NCBI GenBank assembly: GCA_016282815.1
Contig: JAEELU010000035.1
Span: forward strand, 1-7,223
Source of the DNA: Acholeplasmatales bacterium
GTDB taxonomy: Bacteria; Bacillota_I; Bacilli_A; Acholeplasmatales; Anaeroplasmataceae
Direction: 5' to 3'
DNA: 7,223 nt
Made by a program: the position numbers and the translations under genes. The notes under the pieces are model-generated. The model ran no database searches, was not told the origin of the DNA, and saw nothing but the letters and a program-made list of their open reading frames with translations. Below are positions 6,469 through 7,223 of the stretch, piece by piece. Each line of letters begins with the position of its first letter. Position 1 is the first letter of the stretch.

Positions 6469-6527
6469 AAAAAAATAAATAAAGCATCAAAATAGAGCTT
6501 TTATGACTCTAAGCTGATGCTTTATTT
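6469..6527 (-). terminator. Terminator of the leftward gene at the right edge
   Basis: A 13-bp perfect outer stem, AAATAAAGCATCA (6477-6489) with its complement at 6515-6527, encloses a second 5-bp stem TAGAG/CTCTA (6493-6497 with 6507-6511). Read leftward, the hairpin is followed by a T-rich run complementary to seven A at 6469-6475. It begins about 20 bp beyond the stop codon of the leftward gene and faces the tRNA terminator. Confidence 0.85.
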
Positions 6528-6546
6528 TAATCAAAGGATTATTAAA

Positions 6547-7223
6547 TTATAAATTTATATCCTTAACTTGACTTTCAATCTTAATTTCATTATCTATATT
6601 TACATTATCATTATTATTAATATTAGCCTTTTCTATATTTACATCATTTTCAAGATTTTCAATAAAGCTATTATCTTTGTTATTATCTATCACTTGATCA
6701 TTATCAACGTTTTGTTCTTCATCGCTTTCTACAATTTTTTCTAAATTATTTGCCTTTGGATTTATTTCTCTTCTTGCTACAACTGTATCATGTCCCTCTT
6801 TTCTAATAGTTACATTTGTTCTTCCAATTAATCGTTCTACACTCTCACGCTTTTCTGTTAAAATTTGTTTTTCTTGTGCTTCTATAGATTTTTTAAAATC
6901 TTCTTGTAATTGTTGATGTTGTGGTTCAAACTTTGTTGAAGACATTTCCTTCCATACTTCATGTTCAAATTCTCCACGTTTAAGTTTGTTAATATCTTGT
7001 TCTGTAACATTTAAGTTAGTAAGTCTAGTTTTCAAATCATTAATCAATCTTTTTTCTGCACTATTTCTAAATGGATGAAAAAACTTATTAAAGAATGAAC
7101 GTGTTTGATGTTGTGCATATGCTTTATGATATAAATTAGCTATTCCATAAATCTCATTTTTATAAGAAAGATTATCTTTACCATAAAGAGTTTTATAAGT
7201 ATTTTTTACATTATCTAACGCAT
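6547..7223 (-). CDS. Hypothetical protein with Asn/Asp-rich tail, N-terminus outside the window
   Basis: The frame is open from the right edge to a TAA at 6547-6549, showing the last 225 or so residues of a protein whose start is not visible. A TTG at 7045-7047 is in frame, but the reading continues upstream through coherent sequence (ALDNVKNTYKTLYGKDNLSY, then FFNKFFHPFRNSAEKR), so it is not the likely start. The visible part is hydrophilic with no membrane segment. The middle (about KFEPQHQQLQEDFKKS to ILTEKRESVERLIGR) is charged and probably helical or coiled. The last 65 or so residues are low-complexity, dominated by Asn, Asp, Glu and Ile, and probably disordered. I recognise no family. 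It is unlike the metabolic genes to its left in composition and lies beyond the tRNA-like sequences, so it may belong to accessory DNA; this is inference. Confidence 0.7.
   Translation of the reverse strand, partial: ALDNVKNTYKTLYGKDNLSYKNEIYGIANLYHKAYAQHQTRSFFNKFFHPFRNSAEKRLINDLKTRLTNLNVTEQDINKLKRGEFEHEVWKEMSSTKFEPQHQQLQEDFKKSIEAQEKQILTEKRESVERLIGRTNVTIRKEGHDTVVARREINPKANNLEKIVESDEEQNVDNDQVIDNNKDNSFIENLENDVNIEKANINNNDNVNIDNEIKIESQVKDINL

Noticed and set aside
7045..7047. TTG as start of the right-edge gene
   Set aside because: The frame stays open to the window edge with plausible protein sequence, so the true start is probably outside.

Overview
The window is from a low-GC Gram-positive-type bacterium. 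The DNA is AT-rich, Shine-Dalgarno sites are purine-rich, promoters are close to the sigma-A consensus, and terminators are hairpins followed by T tracts. The exported lipoprotein has a lipobox ending in Ala-Ser-Cys-Gly. Every coding region whose end is visible stops with TAA. Tryptophan is written TGG and no in-frame TGA was seen, so the code is standard. The protein set (GH94 cellobiose phosphorylase, LacI regulator, CUT1-type sugar-binding lipoprotein) fits a saccharolytic Bacillota of a gut or rumen habitat. An uncultured Bacilli-class lineage is a guess, not something the sequence proves.

Positions 1-4636 are a compact cello-oligosaccharide module built around a divergent promoter region (1914-2151). 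To the left run a LacI-family repressor gene and, 34 bp behind it, a lipoprotein gene for an ABC-transporter sugar-binding protein that leaves the window. To the right runs a complete cytoplasmic cellobiose phosphorylase gene closed by a strong terminator. Both promoters are readable (TTGACA-17-TATAAT leftward, TTGATT-17-TATAAT rightward). Just downstream of each -10 lies a near-identical 15-bp operator with an AAACGTTT core. The simple model is that one repressor controls its own gene, uptake and phosphorolysis together. Imported cellobiose would be split by phosphate into glucose 1-phosphate and glucose.

Positions 4637-6026 hold a two-gene rightward unit. The first gene is a flavin-reductase-like split-barrel protein with an extra C-terminal helical domain that resembles the PCP_red domain. 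One base after its stop comes a HIT-family nucleotide hydrolase gene. A hairpin follows it.

Positions 6027-6546 are non-coding but structured. They contain an 11-bp inverted repeat, the 5' half of one tRNA-Arg(CCT)-like sequence that loses its match just past the anticodon, and a second full-length tRNA-Arg(CCT)-like gene. The second keeps its loops but has badly paired anticodon and T stems. It has its own -10 box and a strong terminator. Two tRNA-Arg(CCT)-like sequences 234 bp apart, one broken just after the anticodon loop, look like the debris of site-specific integration.

Positions 6547-7223 hold the C-terminal part of a leftward gene of unknown function. It has a hydrophilic, charged middle and an Asn/Asp-rich low-complexity tail, followed by its own terminator. 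This may be accessory DNA.
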